Shown here in pieces: positions 13,512 through 22,535 of a stretch of 44,834 bases of DNA. The stretch's first letter is position 1, and every line of letters begins with the position of its first letter. Source of the stretch: Pseudomonadales bacterium. GTDB taxonomy: Bacteria > Pseudomonadota > Gammaproteobacteria > Pseudomonadales > Halieaceae. The stretch covers positions 1 to 44,834 of the forward strand of contig JACKNV010000016.1 in assembly GCA_024234735.1 (NCBI GenBank), in the 5' to 3' direction. The position numbers and the translations under genes are program-made. The notes beneath the pieces are model-generated. The model was not told where the DNA came from and made no database searches. It saw nothing but the letters and a program-made list of their open reading frames with translations.

Positions 13512-15359
13512 ATGGCAAGAAGCATCCAGCTGAAGGATCCCCATCGGGAGGCCCGGATATACAGTGCGCGCACCGTGGCCGCGGTATTGCTGGTGCTGGG
13601 CATGCTGGGCATTATCCTGGCTCGCTACTACTCCCTGCAGGTCACCGAGTACGAGACCTACCGCACCCAGTCGGAGCGCAACCGGGTGCAGCTGCAGCCG
13701 TTGCCGCCCAAGCGCGGCCTGATCTTCGATCGCAACGGCGTGCTGCTGGCCGACAACCGGCCCAGCTACATGTTGTCCATCGTGCGCGAACAGGTGGCGG
13801 ACCTGGATGCGACCCTCGCGGAATTGCAGCAGCTGCTGCCCATCAGCGACAGCGATATTGCCAATTTCCGCAAAAAGCTGCAGCGCCGGCGGCCCTACGA
13901 GGCGGTACCCCTGCGCTTTCGCCTGACCGAGGCCGAGCAGGCACGGCTGGCGGTCAATCGCTTCCGCCTGCCCGGCGTGGTGGTGGACGCCCAGTTGTTG
14001 CGCTACTACCCCCACGGTGAGTTGTTTTCCCATGCCCTGGGCTACGTCGGGCGCATCAACGAGCGCGAGGTACTGGAGCTGGACGAGTCCGACTATCGCG
14101 GCACATTCCACGTCGGCAAGGTCGGGGTCGAAAAGTACTACGAGGACATCCTGCACGGCGACGTGGGCTACCAGAACGTGGAGACCAACGCCCACGGCCG
14201 GGTCCTACGGGTGCTGGAGCGCCACGACCCGGTTCCCGGCGCCAACCTGGTGCTGAATCTCGATATCCGTATCCAGCGCGCCGCGACCGAAGCCCTGGGC
14301 GAGCGCCGCGGCGCGGTGGTGGCCATCGACCCGCGCACCGGCGGCGTGCTGGCTCTGGTGTCCACTCCTGGCTTCGACACCAACCTGTTCGTCAACGGCA
14401 TCAGCAGCAAGGACTATTCCGCCCTGCGCGATTCCCTGGACGTGCCACTATTCAACCGCGCCATACAGGGCGTGTACCCCCCCGGCTCGACAATCAAGCC
14501 GTTCATGGGGATGGCCGGGCTGGAATCGGGGCTGATCACCCCCGAATACACGGTCGCCGATCCTGGCTGGTACAGCCTGCCGGGGGATTCCCACAAGTAC
14601 CGCGACTGGATTTTGCGTATCCGCGGCACTGGGCACGCTCCGCGGGTGGACCTGAACATGGCCATTGCCGAATCCTGCGACACCTATTTCTATGACCTGG
14701 CCCGGCGCCTCACCATAGACCGCATGTACGATTACCTGCGACCTTTTGGTTTCGGCGAGCGCACCGGGGTCGACACCACCAACGAGCGCCGCGGGGTGCT
14801 GCCCTCGACGCGCTGGAAGCGCGAGGCCATGGCCCAGCCCTGGTATCCGGGGGAGACCATCAGCGCCGGGATTGGCCAGGGCTACATGCTGGCGTCTCCC
14901 ATGCAGCTGGCGGTCGCCACCAGCGTGATGGCGAGCAAGGGCCAGCGCCGTGTCCCGCGACTGGTGCACTCCATCAACGGCGAGCCGGTGGAGGCGCCAG
15001 TCCTGGATCCGATCGCCGCCCCCGACGAGTACTGGCAGGCCATCTACGCAGGCATGCTCGAGGTGGTGCACGGCAAGCGCGGCACGGCCAAGGCGCTGGC
15101 CAAGGATATCCAGTACCAGATGGCTGGCAAGACCGGTACCGCGCAGGTCATCGGGATCGCCCAGGGCGCGGTATACCGTGAGGAAGACGTGGCGGAGCGA
15201 CATCGCCACCACGGCCTGTTCATCGCCTTTGCCCCGGCGGAGGCACCCACCATCGCGGTCGCCATCATCGTGGAAAACGGCGGGGGCAGTTCCGCCGCCT
15301 CACCCATAGCGCGCAAGGTTATCGACACCTGGCTGCTGGGAGAGACCGCGGATGGGTGA
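13512..15359 (+). CDS. mrdA: Penicillin-binding protein 2 (elongasome D,D-transpeptidase)
   Basis: 615-residue class B PBP that cross-links peptidoglycan during cylindrical growth together with RodA. A cytoplasmic N-terminus and one membrane anchor (about residues 20-40) precede the dimerisation/pedestal domain and the transpeptidase domain, whose active-site motifs are Ser326 in PGSTIK, SCD at 388-390 and KTG at 540-542. Length matches the family. Its last codons overlap the mrdB start by eight bases. It is targeted by mecillinam-type beta-lactams in relatives. Confidence 0.97.
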   Translation: MARSIQLKDPHREARIYSARTVAAVLLVLGMLGIILARYYSLQVTEYETYRTQSERNRVQLQPLPPKRGLIFDRNGVLLADNRPSYMLSIVREQVADLDATLAELQQLLPISDSDIANFRKKLQRRRPYEAVPLRFRLTEAEQARLAVNRFRLPGVVVDAQLLRYYPHGELFSHALGYVGRINEREVLELDESDYRGTFHVGKVGVEKYYEDILHGDVGYQNVETNAHGRVLRVLERHDPVPGANLVLNLDIRIQRAATEALGERRGAVVAIDPRTGGVLALVSTPGFDTNLFVNGISSKDYSALRDSLDVPLFNRAIQGVYPPGSTIKPFMGMAGLESGLITPEYTVADPGWYSLPGDSHKYRDWILRIRGTGHAPRVDLNMAIAESCDTYFYDLARRLTIDRMYDYLRPFGFGERTGVDTTNERRGVLPSTRWKREAMAQPWYPGETISAGIGQGYMLASPMQLAVATSVMASKGQRRVPRLVHSINGEPVEAPVLDPIAAPDEYWQAIYAGMLEVVHGKRGTAKALAKDIQYQMAGKTGTAQVIGIAQGAVYREEDVAERHRHHGLFIAFAPAEAPTIAVAIIVENGGGSSAASPIARKVIDTWLLGETADG

Positions 15360-16494
15360 TTATGTCCGCCAGATGCCCGACCAGGGCTCCGCCGATCTCG
15401 CCCGGCGCCCCGGGCTGGCCACCCGCCTGCACATCGATGTGCCGCTGCTGCTGTTGCTGCTGGTGTTGACCGTGTACGGGCTGATCGTGTTGTACAGCGG
15501 TTCAGACAGCGACATGGGTGCGGTCATTCGCCAGGCGCAGTATTTCGGCCTGGCCTATCTGGGCATGTTCCTGATTGCCCAGATCAGTCTGCAGCGCATC
15601 ATGCGCTGGGCGCCGTGGCTGTACCTGCTGGGGGTGGTCCTGCTGGTCGCGGTGATGTTTGCCGGGGTCGGGGCGAAGGGGGCGCAGCGCTGGCTGCAGC
15701 TCGGCGGCTTTCGCTTCCAGCCCTCCGAGATACTGAAACTGGTGCTGCCCCTCACCCTCGCCTGGTACCTGGCGGATCGCAGCCTGCCGCCGCGCCTGTT
15801 GCATATCCTGGTCTGCCTGGGGATTCTGGGCGTGCCGGCGGTATTGATCCTCAAGCAGCCCGACCTCGGTACCGCCGTGCTGATCGCCGCCAGCGGCCTG
15901 TTCGTGTTGTTCCTGGCGGGTATGGGCTGGCGTTATATTCTCGGCGCGGTGGTGGTGGTCGTCGCCTCGGCCTGGCCGATGTGGATGTTCGTGCTCAAGG
16001 ACTACCAGAAACAGCGCATTCTCACCATGTTGGACCCGGAGAGCGACAAACTGGGAGCCGGCTGGAACATCATCCAGTCCAAGACGGCCATAGGTTCCGG
16101 CGGCTGGGAAGGCAAGGGCTGGATGCTGGGCACCCAGTCGCACCTGGATTTCCTCCCGGAAAGCCACACGGATTTCATCATCGCCGTACTCTCTGAGGAG
16201 TTCGGCCTGCGCGGCGTGCTGCTACTGATGGGTATCTACCTGTTGATCCTGCTGCGCGGCTTCTGGATCGGCGTGCAGGCCCCCACCAGTTTTGGCCGCC
16301 TGGTGGCCGGCAGCGTGACCCTGACGTTTTTTGTCTACATCTTTGTTAACATGGGAATGGTCGCCGGTTTATTGCCCGTAGTCGGGGTGCCTCTGCCCCT
16401 GGTCAGTGCCGGTGGAACGTCGGTGGTGACATTGATGGCGGGCTTCGGCATCCTCATGGCTGTGAGTACACAAAAACCCCTGGTGCCCCGTTAG
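15352..16494 (+). CDS. mrdB: Rod-shape SEDS peptidoglycan glycosyltransferase RodA
   Basis: 380-residue inner-membrane SEDS protein that polymerises lipid II into glycan strands as partner of PBP2. About ten membrane segments are seen; family segments include GVGAKGAQRWLQLGGFRFQPSE, ILKQPDLGTAVL, the periplasmic loop GKGWMLGTQSHLDFLPESHTDFI and the C-terminal GLLPVVGVPLPLVSAGGTS. ATG 15352 lies inside the end of mrdA, an overlap of eight bases, so translation is probably coupled. Confidence 0.97.
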   Translation: MGDYVRQMPDQGSADLARRPGLATRLHIDVPLLLLLLVLTVYGLIVLYSGSDSDMGAVIRQAQYFGLAYLGMFLIAQISLQRIMRWAPWLYLLGVVLLVAVMFAGVGAKGAQRWLQLGGFRFQPSEILKLVLPLTLAWYLADRSLPPRLLHILVCLGILGVPAVLILKQPDLGTAVLIAASGLFVLFLAGMGWRYILGAVVVVVASAWPMWMFVLKDYQKQRILTMLDPESDKLGAGWNIIQSKTAIGSGGWEGKGWMLGTQSHLDFLPESHTDFIIAVLSEEFGLRGVLLLMGIYLLILLRGFWIGVQAPTSFGRLVAGSVTLTFFVYIFVNMGMVAGLLPVVGVPLPLVSAGGTSVVTLMAGFGILMAVSTQKPLVPR

Positions 16495-16553
16495 TGATTT
16501 TCCGGTATGCCGATACCCATGCGCTTTCCTCTCCCTGTCAAGAGTCGTAGTCT

Positions 16554-17552
16554 ATGCCCTTACGCCTGAAAATCGTCCTGGTGGTGTTGTCCTGCCTGTG
16601 GAGCACGATCTCCTGTGCCGGGGACAACTATGCGGCGCATCCCGCCGCCATCGAACTGGTGGATGAGCTGGTCCAGGAGGAGGGTTTCGATCGCGGGACC
16701 CTGCTGCAGCTGTTCGCCAGCGCCCAGCGCCAGGAGAGCATTCTCGAGGCCATTGCCCGCCCGGCGGAAAAGAGCAAACCCTGGTATGAGTACCGGCAGA
16801 TATTCCTCAACGACAAGCGCCTGGAGCAGGGCGTGGAGTTTTATGAGCAGCACCGTGAAACCCTGCAGCGCGCCCAGCGCGAAACCGGGGTGCCGGCGGA
16901 AATCATCGTCGCCATCATCGGCATCGAGACCTACTATGGCCGCGTGTCGGGCAGCTACCGGGTGATCGATGCCCTGTCGACCCTGGCTTTCGATTACCCG
17001 CCGCGCTCGCCGTTTTTCACCGGGGAACTGAAGAGCTATCTCATCCTGACCCGCCAGCAGGGGATGGACCCGCTGGCGCTCAAGGGCTCCTATGCCGGCG
17101 CCATGGGCTACGGCCAGTTCATGCCCAGCAGCTTCCTGGCCTATGCGGTGGATTTCGACGGCGATGAGGTGGTGGACATCTGGAACAATCCGGTGGACGC
17201 CATCGGCAGCGTGGCCAACTATTTCAGCCGCCACGGCTGGCGCAAGGGCGAGACGGTCGTTTCCCCGGCCACTGTCAGCGGCCAGGTCCCCGACGACTGG
17301 TTCGTGCAGAGTCGCAAGGACCTCGTTCCGGAGCACACGGTGGCCCAATTCGCCGCCGCCGGGATAGAGCCCGACCGGCCCCTGGACCCCGAGGCCCTGG
17401 CCGTTGCCATGAAGTTCGAACTGCAGCGCGGCTACGAGTACTGGCTGGGGCTGCACAATTTCTACGTGATAACCCGCTATAACCACAGTGCGATGTACGC
17501 CATGTGCGTTTACCAGCTCAGCCGGCAAATCGCCGCCAGGGTGAGCCAATAG
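16554..17552 (+). CDS. mltB: Lytic murein transglycosylase B
   Basis: 332-residue periplasmic enzyme (GH103) cutting the glycan backbone to 1,6-anhydro-muramyl ends. The catalytic Glu125 lies in AIIGIETYYGRVSG; other hallmarks are KGSYAGAMGYGQFMPSSF, DFDGDEVVDIWNN and a final Tyr-rich region NFYVITRYNHSAMYAMCV. A signal segment spans residues 1-23; Cys21 in TISCAG is a poor lipobox because position -3 is Thr, so whether it is lipidated is unclear. It is followed by rlpA with a one-base overlap, the conserved mrdB-mltB-rlpA order of pseudomonads. Confidence 0.95.
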   Translation: MPLRLKIVLVVLSCLWSTISCAGDNYAAHPAAIELVDELVQEEGFDRGTLLQLFASAQRQESILEAIARPAEKSKPWYEYRQIFLNDKRLEQGVEFYEQHRETLQRAQRETGVPAEIIVAIIGIETYYGRVSGSYRVIDALSTLAFDYPPRSPFFTGELKSYLILTRQQGMDPLALKGSYAGAMGYGQFMPSSFLAYAVDFDGDEVVDIWNNPVDAIGSVANYFSRHGWRKGETVVSPATVSGQVPDDWFVQSRKDLVPEHTVAQFAAAGIEPDRPLDPEALAVAMKFELQRGYEYWLGLHNFYVITRYNHSAMYAMCVYQLSRQIAARVSQ

Positions 17553-18388
17553 TGCGCGGTCCCGGGCATTTTCCCGCGCTTGCGGCAGTGCTGGCGGTGG
17601 TCGCCGCCTGTACCAGCCAACCCCCGGAAGTTGCGGGTCCGGCAGCCGAGGGGCCGGCGCCGGGCGAATCCCGCTACCAGCACGCCCAGGATGGCGCGCC
17701 GCTGCGCCACATCGAGCCGGAAGATGTCGCGGACGCGGTACCCAGGCCCGACCCGATTCTGTCGGCGGGCAACAAGAGCCCGTACACGGTAAACGGTGTC
17801 ACCTACCAGGTGCTGGACGACCACAGCGACTATCGCGCCCGGGGCATTGCCTCCTGGTACGGTATCAAGTTCGACGGCCACGAGACCTCCAACGGCGAAC
17901 GCTATGACCTGTACCAGGCCAGCGCTGCCCACAAAACGCTGCCCATTCCCTGCTATGCCCGGGTGACCAATCTGGACAATGGCAAGAGCGTTGTGGTGCG
18001 CGTGAATGACCGCGGGCCCTTTCACTCCGAACGCCTCATAGACCTGTCCTACGCCGCTGCCGTGAAGCTGGGCTACATGGAAACCGGCACGGCCCGGGTG
18101 GAGGTCGAGGTGATCGATGTCGCCGGTGTGGACGATCGCCGTGGCAGTACTGCCGGTGACTACCGCTTCCTGCAACTGGGCGCCTACAGTTCCCCGGACA
18201 AGGCGCGCAATCTGCAGGACGCGTTGCAGGCCCTGCTGGCGTCGCCGGTGTTTATCAGCGAGGTGCAGTCTGGCGAGAGCCTGCTGTACCGCGTGCGCGT
18301 GGGTCCCATGACGGCCGCTGGCGAGTTGCAGAGTGTGCAGCAACAGTTGCGCACCGCTGGCTATGACGCAGGCCAGCCGCTGCCCTGA
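17552..18388 (+). CDS. rlpA: Septal ring lytic transglycosylase RlpA (lipoprotein)
   Basis: 278-residue outer-membrane lipoprotein. A signal peptide ends in lipobox VAAC with acylated Cys20. The double-psi beta-barrel (about 95-190) contains ASWYG, His127 and Asp153 in VRVNDRGPF, equivalent to the catalytic His/Asp of Pseudomonas RlpA, which cuts denuded glycans. A SPOR domain (about 203-275) starts YRFLQLGAYSS and would target denuded septal peptidoglycan. The GTG at 17552 shares one base with the mltB stop; the frame is open further upstream but that part lacks a signal peptide. Confidence 0.95.
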   Translation: MRGPGHFPALAAVLAVVAACTSQPPEVAGPAAEGPAPGESRYQHAQDGAPLRHIEPEDVADAVPRPDPILSAGNKSPYTVNGVTYQVLDDHSDYRARGIASWYGIKFDGHETSNGERYDLYQASAAHKTLPIPCYARVTNLDNGKSVVVRVNDRGPFHSERLIDLSYAAAVKLGYMETGTARVEVEVIDVAGVDDRRGSTAGDYRFLQLGAYSSPDKARNLQDALQALLASPVFISEVQSGESLLYRVRVGPMTAAGELQSVQQQLRTAGYDAGQPLP

Positions 18389-18473
18389 GTCGGGCGTTTC
18401 TTTCGCTGGGGGCGCGCATGCGTTACCATGCGAGGCTTGCCGAGTCCTCCTTTTTCATGGTTCCCGTTGTTAT

Positions 18474-19649
18474 ATGAAGAAACTGTTCCAGCTGATCTCT
18501 TTTGTCGTGGTGCTCGTCGCGGTGGGGTCACCTGCCCGGGCTGAAACCCTGGTGCCCTCTCCTCCCGAGCTGTCCGCCACGGCCTACTTCCTGGTGGACG
18601 TCAACAGTGGCGCCGTGCTGGCCGAGCACAACGCCGATATCCCGCTGCCACCGGCCAGCCTGACCAAGATGATGACCGCCTATGTGCTGGCCACGGAGAT
18701 GGAAGCAGGGCGGGTGAAGCCGGACGACATGGTGACGGTCAGCGAGAACGCCTGGTCGCAGAATCCGATATTTGCCGGCTCTTCGCTGATGTGGATCGAG
18801 CCGGGCAAGGACGTGAGTATCTCCGACCTGGAGCGCGGCATCGTGATTTCCTCCGGCAATGACGCCACGGTCGCGGTGGCGGAATACCTGGCCGGCAGCG
18901 AGGCGGTGTTCGCCGAAATGATGAATACCCAGGCCGAGGCACTGGGCATGAAGGACTCCTATTTCGTCAACTCGCACGGGCTGCCCCACCCCGACCACGT
19001 GGTGACTGCCCGCGACCTGGCCACCCTCGCCACGGCCATGATCAAGCGCTTCCCCGAGCACTACAAGATCTACAGGGAGCCGGAGTTCACCTACAACGGC
19101 ATTCGCCAGTACAACCGCAACACCCTGATGTCAGAGGACCCTTCGGTGGACGGACTCAAGACCGGCCATACCCAGGAGGCGGGCTATTGCCTGGTGGCCT
19201 CGGCGGAGCGCCGCGGCATGCGCCTGGTGTCGGTGGTGATGGGCACCAAGAGCACCAAGGCCCGCAAGAATGAAACCCGCAGCCTGCTCAACTACGGTTT
19301 TCGATTCTTCGAGACCGTCGACCTGTACCCGGCCATGCACGAGTTGGAGCAGCCGCGCATCTGGAAAGGGCAGCAGGACTATGTGCCGGTTGGCCTGATG
19401 GAGGCGACCGTGCTGACCCTGCCCCGGGGCAAGGCGAAAGACCTGGAAACCTCAGTGGAACTGCAGCCGCAGCTGGTCGCGCCGCTTGCCCAGGGTGACC
19501 CCGTCGGCAGCGTGACCCTGTCGATCGACGGCGAGGCGGTATTCGAGGCCCCGGTGGTCGCCCTCGAGACGGTTGAACCCGGCGGTTTCTTCGCCCGCCT
19601 GTGGGATACCATACTGATGTGGATCACCAGCCTGTTCGCCACGTCCTGA
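18474..19649 (+). CDS. dacA: D-alanyl-D-alanine carboxypeptidase (PBP5/6 family)
   Basis: 391-residue periplasmic enzyme that trims the terminal D-alanine of pentapeptides and so limits cross-linking. A signal peptide (1-23, cleavage after ARA) is followed by the catalytic motifs Ser62-Leu-Thr-Lys65, SGN (127-129) and KTG (229-231). The C-terminal beta domain ends in an amphipathic segment (FFARLWDTILMWITSLFA) that holds the protein on the inner membrane. The ATG at 18474 fits the signal peptide although no good ribosome site is seen. It sits in the conserved rlpA-dacA-ybeD-lipB cluster. Confidence 0.96.
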   Translation: MKKLFQLISFVVVLVAVGSPARAETLVPSPPELSATAYFLVDVNSGAVLAEHNADIPLPPASLTKMMTAYVLATEMEAGRVKPDDMVTVSENAWSQNPIFAGSSLMWIEPGKDVSISDLERGIVISSGNDATVAVAEYLAGSEAVFAEMMNTQAEALGMKDSYFVNSHGLPHPDHVVTARDLATLATAMIKRFPEHYKIYREPEFTYNGIRQYNRNTLMSEDPSVDGLKTGHTQEAGYCLVASAERRGMRLVSVVMGTKSTKARKNETRSLLNYGFRFFETVDLYPAMHELEQPRIWKGQQDYVPVGLMEATVLTLPRGKAKDLETSVELQPQLVAPLAQGDPVGSVTLSIDGEAVFEAPVVALETVEPGGFFARLWDTILMWITSLFATS

Positions 19650-19689
19650 GGCGGGCTGGATCAAGCACCCCAACCAGCAAAGGCATACC

Positions 19690-19956
19690 GTGGAACAGGA
19701 ACCGCCGAAGATAGAATTTCCCTGCGACTACCCGGTGAAGGTGCTGGGTCGCAGCGGCCATGATTTCCTGGAAGTGATCGTCGAGGTCTTCGAGCGCCAC
19801 GACCCCGGGTTTGACCGGGAGGGCATTTCGGTGCGCGATTCCAGCAAGGGCACTTTCACTGCCATCACCATCACCATCACCGCCACCGGCCCGGATCAGC
19901 TCAGCGCGCTGCACGAGGACCTGCTGGCTACCGGCCGGGTACAGATGGTTATCTGA
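19690..19956 (+). CDS. ybeD: YbeD family protein (DUF493)
   Basis: 88-residue ferredoxin-fold protein, start GTG at 19690. Core segments IEFPCDYPVKVLG, VEVFERHDP and a final VQMVI match the family. It is almost always found between dacA and lipB and is thought to be regulatory (ACT-like fold); its biochemical role is not established. Its stop overlaps the lipB start by one base (TGATG). Confidence 0.9.
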   Translation: MEQEPPKIEFPCDYPVKVLGRSGHDFLEVIVEVFERHDPGFDREGISVRDSSKGTFTAITITITATGPDQLSALHEDLLATGRVQMVI

Positions 19957-20579
19957 TGGCCCTGCCTGAACTCGTGTTGCGGGAGCTGGGCCAGGTCGAG
20001 TACCTGCCCACCCTGCAGGCGATGCAGGATTTCACCGACAGCCGCACCGCGCAGACCCCGGACGAGCTGTGGTTGCTGCAACACCCCAGGGTGTTCACCC
20101 AGGGGCAGGCCGGCAAGCCCGAGCATGTGCTGGCGGCCGGCGATATCCCGGTGATCCAGGTGGACCGGGGTGGCCAGGTCACCTATCACGGGCCGGGACA
20201 GTGGGTGCTCTACCTGCTGGTCGACCTGCGCCGCCGCCATCTGGGTGTGCGCGATCTGGTGGATCTGATTGAGCGCAGTATCGTCGCCCTGCTGGCGGAG
20301 TACGGAATCCAGGCGCAGCCCTGGCCCCAGGCCCCGGGGGTGTACGTCGGCAGCGAGAAGATCGCCTCCCTGGGCCTGCGGGTGCGGCGCGGCTGCAGCT
20401 ATCACGGCCTGGCCCTCAACGTGGACCTGGACCTGGAGCCTTTCCGGCGCATCAATCCCTGCGGCTATGCCGGGCTGGAGGTCACCTCCATGGCGCGGCT
20501 GTTGCCGGCACAGCCGCTGGATATGGCGGCGATTGGCCGGCGCCTGCTGGCCATCGTCGCCGACCAGTTGCAGCCCTAG
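19956..20579 (+). CDS. lipB: Octanoyl-[ACP]-protein N-octanoyltransferase
   Basis: 207-residue enzyme that moves octanoate from acyl carrier protein to lipoyl domains, the first step of lipoate synthesis. Lys135 (GSEKIASLG) and the acyl-thioester Cys169 (INPCGYAGLEVT) are exactly at the E. coli positions; RGGQVTYHGPGQ is the family signature. It overlaps the ybeD stop. The usual next gene, lipA, is missing; instead the end is convergent with, and overlaps by four bases, the response-regulator gene. Confidence 0.97.
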   Translation: MALPELVLRELGQVEYLPTLQAMQDFTDSRTAQTPDELWLLQHPRVFTQGQAGKPEHVLAAGDIPVIQVDRGGQVTYHGPGQWVLYLLVDLRRRHLGVRDLVDLIERSIVALLAEYGIQAQPWPQAPGVYVGSEKIASLGLRVRRGCSYHGLALNVDLDLEPFRRINPCGYAGLEVTSMARLLPAQPLDMAAIGRRLLAIVADQLQP

Positions 20580-21112
20580 CGCCGGACCGGCCGTTTCTGC
20601 AGCTTGCGCTGCAGGGTGCGGCGGTGCATACCCAGGGCACGGGCGGTGGCCGAGACGTTGCCGTCATTGTCCTGCAGCACCCGCTGGATGTGCTCCCATT
20701 CCAGGCGGTCCACCGAGATCGGGTCTTCCGGTACCACCGCCTCCGGTCCCGGAGTGCCGCCGAAGGCGGCCAGAACCTCATCGATGGTGGCCGGTTTGCA
20801 CAGGTAGTTGGTGGCCCCGGCCTTGGTCGCTTCAACCGCGGTGACGATACTGGAGTAGCCGGTGAGTACCACCAGCCGCGCCGCGGGTGCCCGTTCGAGC
20901 AACCGCGGCAGCACTACCAGGCCCGAGGTGCCAGGCATGTTCAGGTCCAGCAGGATATGGCTGGGCCGGAACTCCCCGCAGGCGGCCAGCGCCCGGGCCG
21001 CGCTGTCACAGCTCAGGGTGGTGAAGCCGCGACGGCGGAAACCGCGCTCCATGACGTGGGTGAATGCCGGATCGTCGTCCACCAGCAAAATCCTGTCCAT
21101 TGTCTCACTCAC
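20576..21112 (-). CDS. regA: Redox response regulator, RegA/PrrA/RoxR type
   Basis: 178-residue regulator with a receiver domain and a short Fis-type HTH. The receiver has the acidic pocket VDDDP (11-15), phosphoacceptor Asp56 in LLDLNMPG, and Lys in LCKPAT; the C-terminus ends NVSATARALGMHRRTLQRKLQKRP, the near-invariant recognition helix of the ActR/RegA family. These regulators switch respiratory and energy genes with redox state. It follows its kinase with a four-base ATGA overlap, and its 3' end overlaps lipB on the other strand. The symbol reflects family; pseudomonads call it roxR. Confidence 0.92.
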   Translation of the reverse strand: MSETMDRILLVDDDPAFTHVMERGFRRRGFTTLSCDSAARALAACGEFRPSHILLDLNMPGTSGLVVLPRLLERAPAARLVVLTGYSSIVTAVEATKAGATNYLCKPATIDEVLAAFGGTPGPEAVVPEDPISVDRLEWEHIQRVLQDNDGNVSATARALGMHRRTLQRKLQKRPVRR

Positions 21113-22413
21113 GCTGGGGGTTCCTCTGTAGCATGTGGGGGGAGGGGCAGGTACAGGGTCGCCACCGCGCCGCCGTCACTGGCGTTGAGCAATTCGATCC
21201 GCCCGCCATAGCGCTCCACCGTTGCGTGGCTCAGTAACAGGCCGATGCCCAGGCCATCGCGGCTGGCGCGGATAACCGGTTTACCGATGTCCTGGAGGAT
21301 ATCCACGTCGATACCCGGCCCCCAGTCGCGGATGGCGATACGCGCCTCGCCGGCATCCCAGGCGCAGCTTACCCGCACCCTGTCGGTGCCGGTGTCGGCG
21401 GCATTGTTGAGCAGGTTTTCCACCGCCTGGCACAGGGTGGAATCGAAGTCGATCAGCGGCGCCGCCCCGCTGCTGTCACTGTGGGTATCGCACACCACTC
21501 CCGGGCGGCGCACCGCCCAGCGCTGCACCGTCCGCTGCACGAACTGATCCAGGGGCAGCGACCGGGTCTGGGCGACCGAGGACAGTTCCGCGGTGCGGGT
21601 CAGGCCGGCCAGGGTCTTTTTGCACTGCACCAGTTGCTGTTTGAGCAATTGGCAGTCCTCCCTTGCCTGGGGCGGGAGTTGCCCATCCAGCAGCATTTCA
21701 TCCACCAGCACAGTCATGGTCCCCAGCGGCGTCCCCAGTTCGTGGGCGGTGCCCGCCGCCAGGCTGGCCACCGCCATGATCTGGTCGTTGCGCAACCTGT
21801 CCTCGCGGCGGGCGACTGCCCGCGCTTCCTGCTGGCGCAGCATGGAGGCCATGCGCACCACGAAATAGGTGATCAGGCCGGCGCTGAACAGGAAATTGAA
21901 CCACATGCCCAGGATGTGTACCTGGGCATCTTCGGCGTGCCCCATGTGGGCGTGGGGGGTAAACAGTGGAAAGGGCCGGTAGTAATACAGCAGCACACTG
22001 TAGGCCAGCAGCGAGATGCCGGCTACCAGCCAGGTGTGGCGCCAGGGCAGCACCGCGGCGGCAATGACCAGGGGCACGATGTAGTAGGACACAAAGGGGT
22101 TGCTGGCGCCGCCGGTGAAATACATGAGCGCGGTCCAGCCCAGCACGTCCACCAGCAGCTGGCCCAGGAATTCGTTGTCGGTGACCGGCCAGCTGCGGGT
22201 GCAGCGCCACAGGCTGATTGCCGTCAGGATCGCCAGCAGGGCCAGGCTGATGGTCACGCCCCACAGGCCCTCGGTGGTACGGCTGGCGTACAGGACGTAG
22301 ATAAGTACCCCGGTCTGCCCCAACAGGGCGATCCCGCGGATGAGCAGCAGGCTGCGCAGGTTGTCCAGGGAGGGGTTGTAGGCCGAGTTGTCGGGGGCGG
22401 GTGGGGTATTCAT
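21109..22413 (-). CDS. regB: Redox sensor histidine kinase, RegB/PrrB/RoxS type
   Basis: 434-residue membrane kinase with six transmembrane segments in the first 190 residues. Between them is GGASNPFVSYYIVP (101-114), the ubiquinone-sensing region of RegB. The H-box AAGTAHELGTPLG puts the phosphoacceptor at His224, and Cys264 in LVQCKKTL corresponds to the redox-active Cys265 of Rhodobacter RegB. The ATPase domain shows ENLLNNAADT, RDWGPGID and DGLGIGLLLS. It would pass phosphate to the overlapping response regulator. Divergent prfC starts 122 bases away. Confidence 0.93.
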   Translation of the reverse strand: MNTPPAPDNSAYNPSLDNLRSLLLIRGIALLGQTGVLIYVLYASRTTEGLWGVTISLALLAILTAISLWRCTRSWPVTDNEFLGQLLVDVLGWTALMYFTGGASNPFVSYYIVPLVIAAAVLPWRHTWLVAGISLLAYSVLLYYYRPFPLFTPHAHMGHAEDAQVHILGMWFNFLFSAGLITYFVVRMASMLRQQEARAVARREDRLRNDQIMAVASLAAGTAHELGTPLGTMTVLVDEMLLDGQLPPQAREDCQLLKQQLVQCKKTLAGLTRTAELSSVAQTRSLPLDQFVQRTVQRWAVRRPGVVCDTHSDSSGAAPLIDFDSTLCQAVENLLNNAADTGTDRVRVSCAWDAGEARIAIRDWGPGIDVDILQDIGKPVIRASRDGLGIGLLLSHATVERYGGRIELLNASDGGAVATLYLPLPPHATEEPPA

Positions 22414-22505
22414 GGGCGCATTATACGAGTTCGCCTGCCTGCGAGGCAGGGTTAATGGCCCCAGGGAGCGCTGCCCGGGCCACTGCGCAAGCTGCCCAAA
22501 GGGCG

Positions 22506-22511
22506 TATAAT
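22506..22511 (+). promoter_or_regulatory. Consensus -10 element upstream of prfC
   Basis: TATAAT at 22506-22511 lies 24 bases before the prfC ATG; the hexamer 17 bases upstream, CTGCGC, is a poor -35. The short leader lacks a strong Shine-Dalgarno. Confidence 0.5.
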
Positions 22512-22535
22512 CCCGGCTTTTTCCCGGAACACACC

